Assembly (NCBI GenBank): GCA_027335515.1
Contig: DAHWHT010000072.1
Location: 1 to 31,098 of the forward strand
Source of the DNA: Clostridia bacterium
GTDB taxonomy: Bacteria; Bacillota_E; RBS10-35; JAJYVN01
Reading direction: 5' to 3'
DNA length: 31,098 nucleotides
In this document: positions 8,126 through 18,232 of the stretch, piece by piece
How positions within the stretch are numbered: the first letter of the stretch is position 1
Layout: every line of letters starts with the position of its first letter
The notes under the pieces: model-generated
Told to the model about the DNA's origin: nothing
What the model saw: only the letters and a program-made list of their open reading frames with translations
The model's database searches: none
Translations under genes and position numbers: made by a program

Positions 8126-9238
8126 CTAGGAACGCGAGCCGTGGCGCTCCAGCGCCAGCTCAAGGAGCCGCGTGATCAGCGAGCGGTAGTCCAGACCGCT
8201 CTTTTCCCACAACAACGGATACATGCTGGTGGCGGTGAACCCGGGAATCGTGTTCACCTCGTTGAGCAGCACCCGCTGGGTCTGGCGTTCCACAAAGAAG
8301 TCTACCCGCGCGAGCCCGGCGCAGTCCAGAACGGCGAAGGCCTGCAGCGCCCGCTGCCGCACCTGCGCGGACACCGCCGGCGGCAGGTCGGCCGGAACCA
8401 CCAGCGTCGCACCGCCCGGACGGTATTTCAGCTCGTAGTCGTAAAAGGCGCGCTGCGCCAGCACCTCCCCCGGCACGGACGCCTGGGGCGCATCGTTGCC
8501 CAACACCGCGCACTCGATCTCGCGTTTGTCGTCCACGGACTGCTCGCAGATGATGCGCCGACCGTAACCGGCCGCGGCGGACAGGGCCGCGTCCAATTCG
8601 GCCCGGTCGGCGGCCCGGCCGATGCCGACGCTGCTGCCGAGGTTGGCGGGCTTGACGAAGCAGGGCAGACCGACCTGCTCGAGCACGGCGTCGATGACCC
8701 GCCCGGGGTCGTCCCGCCACACGTGGCGCTCGACGGCGGCATACCGCACCGTCGGCAACCCGTGGCGGACAAACAGATCCTTCTGAACAATCTTGTCCAT
8801 GCCGAGGGCCGAACCCAGCACCCCGCTGCCCACGTAGGGCAGGCCGCAGAGTTCGAGCAGGCCCTGCAGGGTACCGTCCTCGCCGTTGGGACCGTGCACC
8901 AGCGGAAAGACCACGTCCAACGCAAGCTGCGGGCCGGACAGGGCGGCCTGCCCCAACGGCACCAACTGCGCGGGTTGCGCCGCCACCGCCTCAAGGGAGC
9001 CGCCGAGCGCGGGCGGCCCGGCCCGCAAGAGCTGGCCCAGCGCGGGGACCCGGTGCCAGCGACCGTCGCGGCCCACGAGCAGACCGACCGCCTCAAACCG
9101 GCGCTCGTCCAGGGCCGCCGCCACCGAGCGGGCCGACATCCACGAAACCTCGTGCTCGTCGGAACGTCCGCCAAACACGATACCAACCCGGATGCGCGCC
9201 GTAGGCCCTTCCCCCTCCCGTCGGCCGGTCCGCGCCAT
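8126..9238 (-). CDS. ddl: D-alanine--D-alanine ligase
   Basis: ATP-grasp ligase joining two D-Ala for peptidoglycan precursors, cytosolic, 370 aa. Seen: IVFGGRSDEHEVSWMSA (D-Ala-1 glutamate and start of the P-site), HGPNGEDGTLQG, LGMDK, FVKPANLGSSVGIG, the omega-loop YDYELKY, LARVDFFV and LNEVNTIPGFTATSMYP. The tyrosine in the omega-loop is the kind found in D-Ala-D-Ala (not D-Ala-D-Lac) ligases, so ordinary vancomycin-sensitive precursors are predicted. ATG start 1 nt after the rsmE stop; the first 14 residues are a poorly conserved extension. Being inside the heat-shock/ribosome cluster is unusual for ddl. Confidence 0.95.
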   Translation of the reverse strand: MARTGRREGEGPTARIRVGIVFGGRSDEHEVSWMSARSVAAALDERRFEAVGLLVGRDGRWHRVPALGQLLRAGPPALGGSLEAVAAQPAQLVPLGQAALSGPQLALDVVFPLVHGPNGEDGTLQGLLELCGLPYVGSGVLGSALGMDKIVQKDLFVRHGLPTVRYAAVERHVWRDDPGRVIDAVLEQVGLPCFVKPANLGSSVGIGRAADRAELDAALSAAAGYGRRIICEQSVDDKREIECAVLGNDAPQASVPGEVLAQRAFYDYELKYRPGGATLVVPADLPPAVSAQVRQRALQAFAVLDCAGLARVDFFVERQTQRVLLNEVNTIPGFTATSMYPLLWEKSGLDYRSLITRLLELALERHGSRS

Positions 9239-9239
9239 G

Positions 9240-9986
9240 CTATGCGGGCGCGCCCTCCATGCCTCCCAGGGCGGCGGTCAAAAGCACCAGCGCGGCCAAC
9301 GCGGCCGTCTCGACCCGCAGGATCTGCGGCCCCAGGCCGACCGGCTGGGCCCCGGCAGCCAGGGCGCCATCCCGCTCCCGCGGCGTCCAGCCGCCCTCCG
9401 GCCCGACCGCCAACAGCAGCCGCGGCGCCGGCAGCGCGGCCTTTGCGACCGCGGTCACCGACCCCGCAGGGGCCACCGTGTCGGCCAGCAGGCAGGGGCC
9501 GTCAAAGGCGCGCAGGGCCTCCTCCAGCGGCTGTGCCGCCCGGACGGTGGGCACCTGGGACCGGCCGCACTGTGCGGCCGCCGCCCGGCAAAGCCGGGCC
9601 CAGCGCTCCAGCCGCGCCTCCGCCGCCGCGCGTCCCGGGGCGGACCGCTCGGCCTCCAGGGGTTGGAGGGCCGCCACCCCGAGTTCGACGGCCTTTTCGA
9701 CCAGCCAATCCATCCGCCCGCCCTTGGGGACGGCAATCGCGAGGGTGACCGGCACGCAGGACGACGGTGGAGACGGAAGCCTCGCACGCACCCGGGCGCA
9801 ACCACCACCGCCGTGCGCCCAACCCAACTCCAGTTCCCACAGCCCGCCGTCCGGGTCGAGCCCGACGACGCACGCCCCCGGCCGCAGCCGCAGCACCGTC
9901 GTCAGATGGTGGATGGTCTGCGGGTCGAGCCGCACCTCGCCGTCGCGATCCGGCGGCCGCGGCAAAACGACGCGCGGCCGCCTCAC
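9240..9986 (-). CDS. rsmE: 16S rRNA (uracil1498-N3)-methyltransferase RsmE
   Basis: SPOUT-class methyltransferase making m3U1498 in 16S rRNA with S-adenosylmethionine; 248 aa. Seen: an N-terminal PUA-like domain with HHLTTVLRLRPGA, the catalytic domain start VTLAIAVPKGGRMDWLVEKAVELGV, and the knot motifs LLLAVGPEGGWTPRE and LGPQILRVETAALAAL. Start GTG 9986 overlaps the prmA stop in a GTGA junction, implying coupling. It follows prmA as in nearly all Bacillota. The open frame reaches further upstream, but only as a shadow of prmA. Confidence 0.95.
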   Translation of the reverse strand: MRRPRVVLPRPPDRDGEVRLDPQTIHHLTTVLRLRPGACVVGLDPDGGLWELELGWAHGGGGCARVRARLPSPPSSCVPVTLAIAVPKGGRMDWLVEKAVELGVAALQPLEAERSAPGRAAAEARLERWARLCRAAAAQCGRSQVPTVRAAQPLEEALRAFDGPCLLADTVAPAGSVTAVAKAALPAPRLLLAVGPEGGWTPRERDGALAAGAQPVGLGPQILRVETAALAALVLLTAALGGMEGAPA

Positions 9987-10867
9987 CCGGCCGTCACCCA
10001 AAGGGCCCACCAGTCCTCGAGCCGCGCCTCGCGCAGCACCCGCCAGCGTCCGGCCGCCAGGGCCGCCTCCAGTCCGGATACCCCGGGGCCGATGATGCCC
10101 GAGAGCACCGCCGTCGCCCCGGGGGCCAGCGCCAGGGCGAGATCGGGCAGGATGCCGCCCAACAGGTCCGCGGTGAGGTTGGCCACGGCCAGGTCGGCGC
10201 GGGGCATGCCGGCCCGCAGGCGGTCGCGCAACTCCGCGTAGTGCACGTGCACGCGGTCGGAGACCCCGTTGGCCTGGGCGTTCTGGCGTGCCACGCGCAC
10301 CGCCAGCGGGTCGATATCCAAAGCCGTGACCTCCCCCGCCCCGAGCAGGGCGGCGGCCACCGCCAGGATCCCGGAACCCGTGCCGATGTCCAGGACGTGC
10401 CCGGTGCCGGCCGCCAGGTCCTCCAGCGCCCGCAGGCACAGGACGGTCGACGCGTGGGTGCCCGTGCCAAAGGCCATACCCGGATCGAGACGCACCACCA
10501 CCTCATCCGCGCGGGCGGCGCGCGCCTCCCAGGTCGGTGCGACAACCAGGCGGCGGCCGACCCGGACCGCGTGGAAATGGGCGCGCCAGGCGTTGGCCCA
10601 GTCCTCCTCCTGGACGAAGCGTTCCTGTTGACGCCACTCGCTCATACCGGGGAAGAACGCCACCAGGTCGGTCAGCGAACGGCGCAACGCGTCCAGACGC
10701 ACGCCCAGGTGCTCGTCGCGCGGCAGATAGGCGCGCAGGCAGGCCCGCGCGTCGTCGTCGATGATGACCCCGCCGGTCCCCGAGTCGTGCAGGAGGTGGG
10801 TCACCGCCTCCAGGGCGTCGGGCGGGACCACCAGCGCGATCTCGCAATACTGCGTCCCGGCGTCCAC
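9983..10867 (-). CDS. prmA: Ribosomal protein L11 methyltransferase PrmA
   Basis: SAM-dependent enzyme trimethylating ribosomal protein L11; 294 aa. Seen: an N-terminal substrate domain with CEIALVVPPDALEAVTHLL, then LDPGMAFGTGTHASTVLCL, motif I VLDIGTGSGILAVAAALLGA, motif II VTALDIDPLAVRVARQNA and VANLTADLL as the catalytic pocket. Start GTG 10867 with a GGGGGGG ribosome site about 6 nt upstream; the upstream in-frame extension overlaps dnaJ and lacks family similarity. It is 25 nt downstream of dnaJ, the usual dnaJ-prmA-rsmE order. Confidence 0.95.
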   Translation of the reverse strand: MDAGTQYCEIALVVPPDALEAVTHLLHDSGTGGVIIDDDARACLRAYLPRDEHLGVRLDALRRSLTDLVAFFPGMSEWRQQERFVQEEDWANAWRAHFHAVRVGRRLVVAPTWEARAARADEVVVRLDPGMAFGTGTHASTVLCLRALEDLAAGTGHVLDIGTGSGILAVAAALLGAGEVTALDIDPLAVRVARQNAQANGVSDRVHVHYAELRDRLRAGMPRADLAVANLTADLLGGILPDLALALAPGATAVLSGIIGPGVSGLEAALAAGRWRVLREARLEDWWALWVTAG

Positions 10868-10892
10868 GACGCACCCCCCCGCCGAGGACCCC

Positions 10893-12023
10893 TCAGTGCC
10901 CGAGCACCCGTCGGAACAGGTGGCGGTCCGATCCGTCCACCCGCTCACCCCGCGCCGCGGCATACTGCCGCAACGCCTCGCGCTCCTGGGCCGAAATCTG
11001 GCGGGGCACCTCCAGGCGGACGACGACCCGATGGTCGCCGCGCTGGTGGCCGCCCAGAACGACGATGCCCTTGCCACGCAGGCGCAGCACATCCCCCGGT
11101 TGCGTGCCCTCCGGCACCCGCACGCTCTGTGGACCCTCCAGGGTTTCCACCTGAATCTCCGAACCGAGCGCCGCCTGCGCCAAGCCGATGGTCACCTCGC
11201 TGAGCACGTCCTGACCGTCGCGCTGAAACTGCGGATGCGGCGCCACGCCGATATCCACATACAGGTCACCGGGCGAACCCCCGCGCTCCCCGGCCTCGCC
11301 CTCTCCCACCAGACGCAGCCGCCGCCCGTCGTCGATCCCCGCCGGAACCTGGACCTGGATCGTGCGCCGGCGGCGAACGCGGCCCTGGCCGCGGCAGTCG
11401 GCACAGGGGTGGTCGACCACGGTGCCGCGCCCGCCGCACTGGTTGCAGGGCTGCTCGGTCACAAACTGGCCAAAGGGCGTGGCGCGGCCCACCCGCACGC
11501 GGCCCGCGCCGTTGCACGTGGTGCAGGTGCGGCTGCGCGACTGCGGGGCCGCGCCGGTGCCGCCGCAGGCCTCACAGGCCTCGACCCGGGGCACGGTGAT
11601 CTCACGCGTGGTGCCGAAAGCCGCCTGCTCGAAGGTGATCTGCAGCGCGACGCGCAGGTCGTTGCCGCGGGCCGGCCCGCCGCGCCGCCGCGAGCGCCCG
11701 CCAAAGAACGCCTCACCCAGCACGCTTTCAAACAGATCCTCAAAACCGAACCCGGCAAAGCCCGCGGCGTCGGGACCGCCGCCCCCGCTCTCGGCGGCCT
11801 CAAAGGCCGCCGCCCCCATGCGGTCGTAGCGGCTGCGCTTTTCAGGATCGCTCAGCACGGAATAGGCAAGGCCGATTTCCTTGAAGCGCTCCGCCGCCGT
11901 GGGATCCCCCTGGTTGGCGTCGGGATGCCACTGCCGCGCCAGTTTGCGAAAGGCCCGCTTGATCTCCGCATCGTCGGCCGTGCGGCCCACGCCGAGAACC
12001 TCATAGTAGTCACGCGCCGCCAT
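10893..12023 (-). CDS. dnaJ: Chaperone DnaJ (class I)
   Basis: Full class-I Hsp40, 376 aa: a J domain with LARQWHPDANQ (HPD at 33-35), a Gly/Phe region with GFAGFGFEDLF, and a zinc domain with four CxxCxGxG repeats (CEACGGTG, CTTCNGAG, CNQCGGRG, CADCRGQG), followed by substrate-binding beta domains. Stimulates DnaK ATPase and delivers unfolded clients. ATG start at 12023 with AGAGGAGGG upstream. Separated from dnaK by 92 nt containing a strong hairpin. Confidence 0.97.
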   Translation of the reverse strand: MAARDYYEVLGVGRTADDAEIKRAFRKLARQWHPDANQGDPTAAERFKEIGLAYSVLSDPEKRSRYDRMGAAAFEAAESGGGGPDAAGFAGFGFEDLFESVLGEAFFGGRSRRRGGPARGNDLRVALQITFEQAAFGTTREITVPRVEACEACGGTGAAPQSRSRTCTTCNGAGRVRVGRATPFGQFVTEQPCNQCGGRGTVVDHPCADCRGQGRVRRRRTIQVQVPAGIDDGRRLRLVGEGEAGERGGSPGDLYVDIGVAPHPQFQRDGQDVLSEVTIGLAQAALGSEIQVETLEGPQSVRVPEGTQPGDVLRLRGKGIVVLGGHQRGDHRVVVRLEVPRQISAQEREALRQYAAARGERVDGSDRHLFRRVLGH

Positions 12024-12046
12024 GGACGCCCTCCTCTGTCCCGTAT

Positions 12047-12074
12047 CCCGCGGGCCCCGGCCGGGACCCGCGGG
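12047..12074 (-). terminator. Strong hairpin between dnaK and dnaJ
   Basis: An almost perfect 28-nt inverted repeat with outer arms CCCGCGGG on both sides and an inner CCCGG/CCGGG pairing lies in the 92-nt dnaK-dnaJ gap. There is no U-run after it. It could be an attenuator, a processing site or an mRNA 3'-end stabiliser that keeps DnaK above DnaJ; a full terminator is less likely because dnaJ shows no obvious promoter of its own. Confidence 0.55.
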
Positions 12075-12115
12075 CGGGACGGCGACCGCTGGTGCCCCCC
12101 CATGGCCACGCCCGG

Positions 12116-14037
<1,922 letters not shown>

Positions 14038-14038
<1 letters not shown>

Positions 14039-14628
14039 CAGTGCTCCCCCTCCTGCCGCGCCTCGGCGTCCGCGTCATCGTTGCCGGCGGCCGCGGTCGC
14101 CACCTTGACCAGGGCGGCGCGCAGCACCTGATCCCGCAACCGGTAGCCCTTGCGATACTCCTCGGCCACACTGCCTTCGGCGACACCGGCGGCCGGCCCG
14201 TGCGCCACCGCCTCGTGCCGCGTCGGGTCAAACGGCTTGCCGACCGATTCCTCGGCGGTGACGCCCACGCCCTGCAGCACCTCGTGCAGCTGGCGCAGGG
14301 TCAGTTCGACCCCCTGGCGCACGCCCGGCCCGTCCGTGGCGGCGGTCAGGGCCCGCTCCAGATTGTCGACCACGCTCAACAGTTGCACCACGAACGCGGC
14401 CACGGCCGACTCGCCCCACCGCGCCTGATCCTGCGCCACGCGCCGGCGGTAGTTGTCAAAATCCGCTTTCAGGCGCAAAAGGCTCAGCCGGTATTCCTCG
14501 GCCCGCTCCGCATCGGCGCCCTGGGGCGCCTGGGGCGGTACGGCTTCGGCCCCGCTTTCCGCCGCCTCCGCCTCTGGCTCCGCCACCTCTGGCTCTTGGG
14601 ACTCCGGCTGTCGCTCTTCATCCGCCAT
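14038..14628 (-). CDS. grpE: Nucleotide exchange factor GrpE
   Basis: GrpE, about 196 aa: an acidic disordered N-terminus rich in Glu/Pro/Ala, a long coiled coil containing [18 protein letters not shown], then the C-terminal beta wing [23 protein letters not shown] and [17 protein letters not shown]. It releases ADP from DnaK. Start ATG 14628 is preferred (AAGGGGGG upstream, about 10 nt); ATG 14673 is in frame but directly abuts the hrcA stop. The TGATG junction with dnaK implies coupling. Confidence 0.95.
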
Positions 14629-14675
14629 CCGAACCCTGGCCCCCCTTGACGGCACACCGCCCACGGCGGCCATCC

Positions 14676-15764
14676 TCAGCCTTCCCCATCCCGCGGCGAC
14701 CGCGGCGGCGGCACGCCAAGGCCCGGGCCGCGGCGCGGCGAGCCGCCGTCCTCGCCCAGGGCCTTCGTGACCGCCCCGGCGACCCCCTCCACCAACCGCA
14801 TGACGCGCGTATAGTCCATGCGCCGCGGCCCGAGCACACCGATCCGCCCCATCACCCCACCGGGCGCCGCATACACCGCGGTCACCAGGCTGCAGTCCGC
14901 CATCTCCTCCAACGGGATCTCCCGCCCGATCGCCACCTCGATGCCGCTGATCCGGGGCAGGGGCAAACCGAGCATCTCGGCGAGCAGTCGGTCGCGCTCC
15001 AGTGCCTGCAGCACCCGCTGAGCGCTGGCCACCTCGCGGAACTCCGGCTGCTTGAGCAGGTTGGTCGCCCCGTCGACCACGACGCGATCCGCACCGGCGT
15101 CCCGCTCGGCAAGAAGTTCCTTGACCCGGTCGATCACGTCGCGGAACTGACCGAGTTCGGCCACCAACGCACCCAGGCGACCGCTGGCGAGGCCGTGGAG
15201 CGACTCCCCCCGCAGCCGCTGCGAAAGGGCCCGCCCGATGTGTTCCAGGTCCCGGGCCGAGGGCGTGTGCCCAAAATGGATCACCTTGGTGCGGGCCCGA
15301 CCGTCATCCGCGACGAGGACCACGACGGCTTCGCGCCCGTGCAGTGGCACCACCTGCAGAGCGGCAAGCCGCCCGCCGCGCCCTTCGGGTTGGGTGGCGA
15401 CCGCTAGGCAATCCGTCGCCTCTGAGAGCAGATGCGCCGCCTGCCGCACCAGGTGATCCATACGCGCCGCCTTGAAGGCGAGCACCTGGCGCACCGCCTC
15501 GGCATCCATGGCCGCCGGCTCCGCGCCCGCCACCAGCGTGTCGACGTAGAAGCGGTAGCCCTTGTCCGACGGCACCCGGCCGGCCGAAGTGTGCGGCTGC
15601 TCCAGGTAGCCCATGTCCTCAAGGTCCGCCATCTCGTTGCGGATCGTCGCCGCACTCACCCGCAGGCCGTACTTGCGCGCCACGGTCCGCGAGCCGACCG
15701 GTTCTGCCGTCTGGATGTAGTCGTCGACGATGGCCTGGAGCACCTGCCACTTGCGCTGGTCCAC
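14676..15764 (-). CDS. hrcA: Heat-inducible transcription repressor HrcA
   Basis: Repressor of the class-I heat-shock genes, binding CIRCE and kept active by GroEL. About 362 aa. Seen: an N-terminal winged helix with LQAIVDDYIQTAEPVGSR, VSAATIRNEMADLEDMGYLEQPHTSAGRVPSDKGYRFYVD, then a GAF-like middle and C-terminal part ending in GRIGVLGPRRMDYTRVMRLVEGV, all typical. Start GTG 15764 with AAGGGGGG 8 nt upstream; the longer frame to 15860 would run through CIRCE and the promoter and is rejected. First gene of hrcA-grpE-dnaK-dnaJ. Confidence 0.97.
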   Translation of the reverse strand: MDQRKWQVLQAIVDDYIQTAEPVGSRTVARKYGLRVSAATIRNEMADLEDMGYLEQPHTSAGRVPSDKGYRFYVDTLVAGAEPAAMDAEAVRQVLAFKAARMDHLVRQAAHLLSEATDCLAVATQPEGRGGRLAALQVVPLHGREAVVVLVADDGRARTKVIHFGHTPSARDLEHIGRALSQRLRGESLHGLASGRLGALVAELGQFRDVIDRVKELLAERDAGADRVVVDGATNLLKQPEFREVASAQRVLQALERDRLLAEMLGLPLPRISGIEVAIGREIPLEEMADCSLVTAVYAAPGGVMGRIGVLGPRRMDYTRVMRLVEGVAGAVTKALGEDGGSPRRGPGLGVPPPRSPRDGEG

Positions 15765-15790
15765 CGCCTCGCCCCCCTTCGGCACACCGG

Positions 15791-15823
15791 GTGTTAGCAC
15801 TCTCAGCCGTCGAGTGCTAACAC
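15791..15823 (-). promoter_or_regulatory. CIRCE operator (HrcA-binding site)
   Basis: Perfect CIRCE: TTAGCACTC at 15794-15802 and GAGTGCTAA at 15812-15820 with the canonical 9-nt spacer. The symmetry extends three more bases each side (GTG/CAC), giving 12-bp arms. It overlaps the predicted transcription start of hrcA, so bound HrcA would block initiation: autoregulated heat-shock control. Confidence 0.97.
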
Positions 15824-15830
15824 CGTGTGG

Positions 15831-15860
15831 AAGATAGCATTGGCGGCCGCGGGCTGTCAA
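15831..15860 (-). promoter_or_regulatory. SigA promoter of the hrcA operon
   Basis: On the minus strand TTGACA (15860-15855) is followed by an 18-nt spacer and TATCTT (15836-15831), the latter preceded by TG one base upstream (extended -10). The expected start falls at about 15824, immediately before CIRCE. Confidence 0.88.
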
Positions 15861-16016
15861 TCACACAGCCGCGGCGCGCTCGGCCTCGACACGAAGGGAC
15901 GGCTTGCACGCCGCGCCATGGGCACAATAGCCATGCGGCCCCCGGCGCCGCACGGTCGCGGGACGAAAGACGTAGCGAGCGGGCGTGGTCCACCGCGCCC
16001 GGAGGAGGGACGTGCC

Positions 16017-16610
16017 ATGCGCCTGTTGCGCATCCTCGCCTGGACCCTGACGGGCGTGGTCCTTTCCGGAGCCATTCAATGGGAAGCCGCCTGGACCAAG
16101 GCCGGCATGCCCGGACTGAACGCGGCGCTGCCGACATGGGCACCACCCCTGTTGCCCCTCGCAGCCCCGCTGCTGTTCGGGCTGTTCCTGACGCTGGCCT
16201 ACGGCGGCCGGCCCGGGGCGGGTCTGGGGCTCACCGGGGCCCTGGCGGCGCTGGCGGTGGCCGGCATGCCGCTGCTCTATGCCTATGGCTGGGCGCAGCG
16301 CTTGGATCTCCCCGCGCACGGCTTCGCCGCCGGCGCGCTGCTGGCGGGGCCGCTGGCCCGGTCGGCGGCCGCCGCCTGGCTTGCCGTCGCCCTGATCCAG
16401 GCCCTGCGTCCGGCACGGACACCCGCAGGCGCGCCGGCACGGACCGAGGCACAGCCGATGACCCCGGCTGCGGAGCCGGCGAGCTTCTGGTCCCCCGCAC
16501 CGCAGCTGTATCCGCCGGAGGCCGGCGCCGCGACCGCGGCAGGCCCCGGGCAGGCGCCTGCGGCCGCCGGGACAACCCTTTACGGACCTGCGGACACGGG
16601 GCGCCCATAA
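16017..16610 (+). CDS. Hypothetical membrane protein with Pro/Ala-rich tail
   Basis: Not recognised. 197 aa from ATG 16017, which has a perfect GGAGGAGGG ribosome site 8 nt upstream. Four hydrophobic segments: about 3-20, 43-62, 70-90 and 104-125 (ending LAVALIQALRPA), followed by a 70-residue Pro/Ala/Thr-rich, probably disordered tail. Plus strand, divergent from hrcA; its last 31 nt overlap the 3' end of the nucleotidyltransferase gene. Composition matches the surrounding core genome. No function is assigned. Confidence 0.75.
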   Translation: MRLLRILAWTLTGVVLSGAIQWEAAWTKAGMPGLNAALPTWAPPLLPLAAPLLFGLFLTLAYGGRPGAGLGLTGALAALAVAGMPLLYAYGWAQRLDLPAHGFAAGALLAGPLARSAAAAWLAVALIQALRPARTPAGAPARTEAQPMTPAAEPASFWSPAPQLYPPEAGAATAAGPGQAPAAAGTTLYGPADTGRP

Positions 16611-16969
16611 ACGGTGCGCCCCTGCGCCAGCGCCTCCGCCACCGGCCCCGGCAGTGCGGCCAGGGCCTGGAGTTCTGCGGGTGTGTACGCGAGGATGTCG
16701 CACGGCAGTTGCGGCGACAACCGCCCATACAGCCGCGCGAGGCGAACGGGCAGCGGCGGTGCGCCGGGCGGCACGACCACCAACAGATCGAGGTCGGAAG
16801 CGGCGTGCACCGCGCCGTGGCACAACGACCCATACAGCACGACCCGCAGCACGCCCTCGTCCACCAAAAGGGGCAGGAGGCGCCGCAGTTCCGCCTCCAG
16901 TGCGAAACGACGGCGCCGCACGGCGGGATCGGCGGACTTGGCGTGTGCGTGATCGGGTCCCGGCACCAC
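16580..16969 (-). CDS. Minimal nucleotidyltransferase (MNT-type, pol-beta superfamily)
   Basis: About 129 aa. The diagnostic motif is present: VVLYGSLCHGAVHAASDLDLLVVV (GS followed by DLD, the metal-binding aspartates) and a later aspartate in CDILAYTPAEL as the third carboxylate. Start at adjacent GTG codons 16969 or 16966, behind AGGGGGGG. It follows hemW by 22 nt and probably shares its transcript. Such proteins often pair with a HEPN partner as a toxin-antitoxin system (MntA/HepT); no HEPN gene is adjacent, so it is an orphan whose target is unknown. Confidence 0.85.
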   Translation of the reverse strand: MVPGPDHAHAKSADPAVRRRRFALEAELRRLLPLLVDEGVLRVVLYGSLCHGAVHAASDLDLLVVVPPGAPPLPVRLARLYGRLSPQLPCDILAYTPAELQALAALPGPVAEALAQGRTVYGRPVSAGP

Positions 16970-16991
16970 CCCGCCCCCCCCTGGCCCGAAC

Positions 16992-18188
16992 TCAGACAAA
17001 GGCCGCAAACGCGGCGTTGGCGACCGCGACCGCATCCGGCCGCAGGCGCAGTCGACCCGGAACCCGCTCGCACAGCCCGCGGCGTTCGAGATCCGCCGCC
17101 ACGCCGGGGAAGGCCGCCTCCAGGGCCATGCCGTAACGCAGGGCGTAGGCGTCCAGGTCGATGCCCTCCAGAAGCCGCAGGCCCAGAAAGGCGCCCTCAC
17201 TGCGCGCCCGCGCCGGGTCCGGGGGCTCGCGTCCGGCCACCCAGCCGCCGTCCGCACAGGCGGTGGTGTCGCGATAGACGGCTAGGCGGGTGGTGTTCGC
17301 CCATCGTTCGCCCCGCCAATGGCTGTGGGCACCGATCCCGAGGCCCAGGTAATCGCCGTTGTGCCAATACAGGAGGTTGTGGCGGCAGCGGCGCCCCGCC
17401 AACGCGAAGTTGCTGATCTCGTAATGCTCATAGCCGGCCGTCCCCAGGGTGCGGCGCGCCAGCGCGAACTGCTGGGCCACGACCGCCTCGTCCGGCAGGC
17501 GCACGGCGCCGGACGCCACGCGGCGCGCCAGCGGCGTGCCTTCCTCCACCTGCAACCCGTAGGCCGACACGTGGTCCGGCCGCAACGCCGCCAGCCGCTC
17601 CAGCGTCGCGCGCCAGGCCCTCAGGTCCTGACCCGGCAAGCCATACATCAGGTCGACGTTGACCTCCACGCCGGCCGCCCGCGCAGCGGCGAACGCGGCG
17701 GTGAAGTCCGACCAGCCGTGGCGACGGCCCAAAGCGGCCAACAGTTGGTCCTGGGATGCCTGCAGGCCGATGGAGACGCGCCCGACCCCGGCGGCCGCCA
17801 GCTGACCCATGCCGTCGGCGTCCACCGTCGCGGGGTTGCACTCGACGCTGACCTCGGCGCCGGGCGCGAGGCCAAACCCGCGGACCAGGTCGCGGTGCAA
17901 GGCCGCCAGGGCCGGCGCGCCAAGCACCGTCGGCGTCCCGCCACCATAGAACACGGAGGAGGGAGGCACCGGGGCCAGCCGAGCCTGCCAGAAGGCGGCC
18001 TCGCGCCGGAGCGCCTCAAGGTAGGGACCGTGCCAGGCGGCCACCCGCGCCCCGCCGCCGACCGCCACAAAATCACAGTAGTCGCACTTGTAGGGGCAGA
18101 AGGGTACATGCACATACAGTCCCCAGGAGGCTGCCCCTCCTGCGGACGCGGGACGATCCGTCGTTTGCGCCGCGTTGCCAGCCCCCAT
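16992..18188 (-). CDS. hemW: Radical SAM heme chaperone HemW
   Basis: HemW/HemN-like radical-SAM protein, 398 aa, thought to deliver heme to respiratory enzymes. Seen: GLYVHVPFCPYKCDYCDF (4Fe-4S CxxxCxxC), FYGGGTPTVL, EVSVECNPATVDADG, GVGRVSIGLQASQDQLL, VNVDLMYGLPGQ, HVSAYGLQVEEGTPLARR and HYEISNFA, all in family order, plus the C-terminal winged region. ATG 18188 has only a weak GAGG upstream. Follows a short sigma-like gene by 44 nt. In most Bacillota hemW sits directly between lepA and hrcA; here two extra genes separate it from lepA. Confidence 0.94.
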   Translation of the reverse strand: MGAGNAAQTTDRPASAGGAASWGLYVHVPFCPYKCDYCDFVAVGGGARVAAWHGPYLEALRREAAFWQARLAPVPPSSVFYGGGTPTVLGAPALAALHRDLVRGFGLAPGAEVSVECNPATVDADGMGQLAAAGVGRVSIGLQASQDQLLAALGRRHGWSDFTAAFAAARAAGVEVNVDLMYGLPGQDLRAWRATLERLAALRPDHVSAYGLQVEEGTPLARRVASGAVRLPDEAVVAQQFALARRTLGTAGYEHYEISNFALAGRRCRHNLLYWHNGDYLGLGIGAHSHWRGERWANTTRLAVYRDTTACADGGWVAGREPPDPARARSEGAFLGLRLLEGIDLDAYALRYGMALEAAFPGVAADLERRGLCERVPGRLRLRPDAVAVANAAFAAFV

Positions 18189-18232
18189 GGCCTCATGGTA
18201 CCACGCCGGCCGGGAAGATACGGACGGGCCGC

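Noticed and set aside
7765..8163. Longer version of the HIT protein starting at 8163
   Set aside because: The extra 19 residues lie inside ddl and the shorter GTG start has the ribosome site.
15904..15932. TTGCAC followed by CACAAT as promoter of the plus-strand membrane gene at 16017
   Set aside because: Spacing of 14 nt is too short for SigA and the alternative at 17 nt has no -10 consensus.
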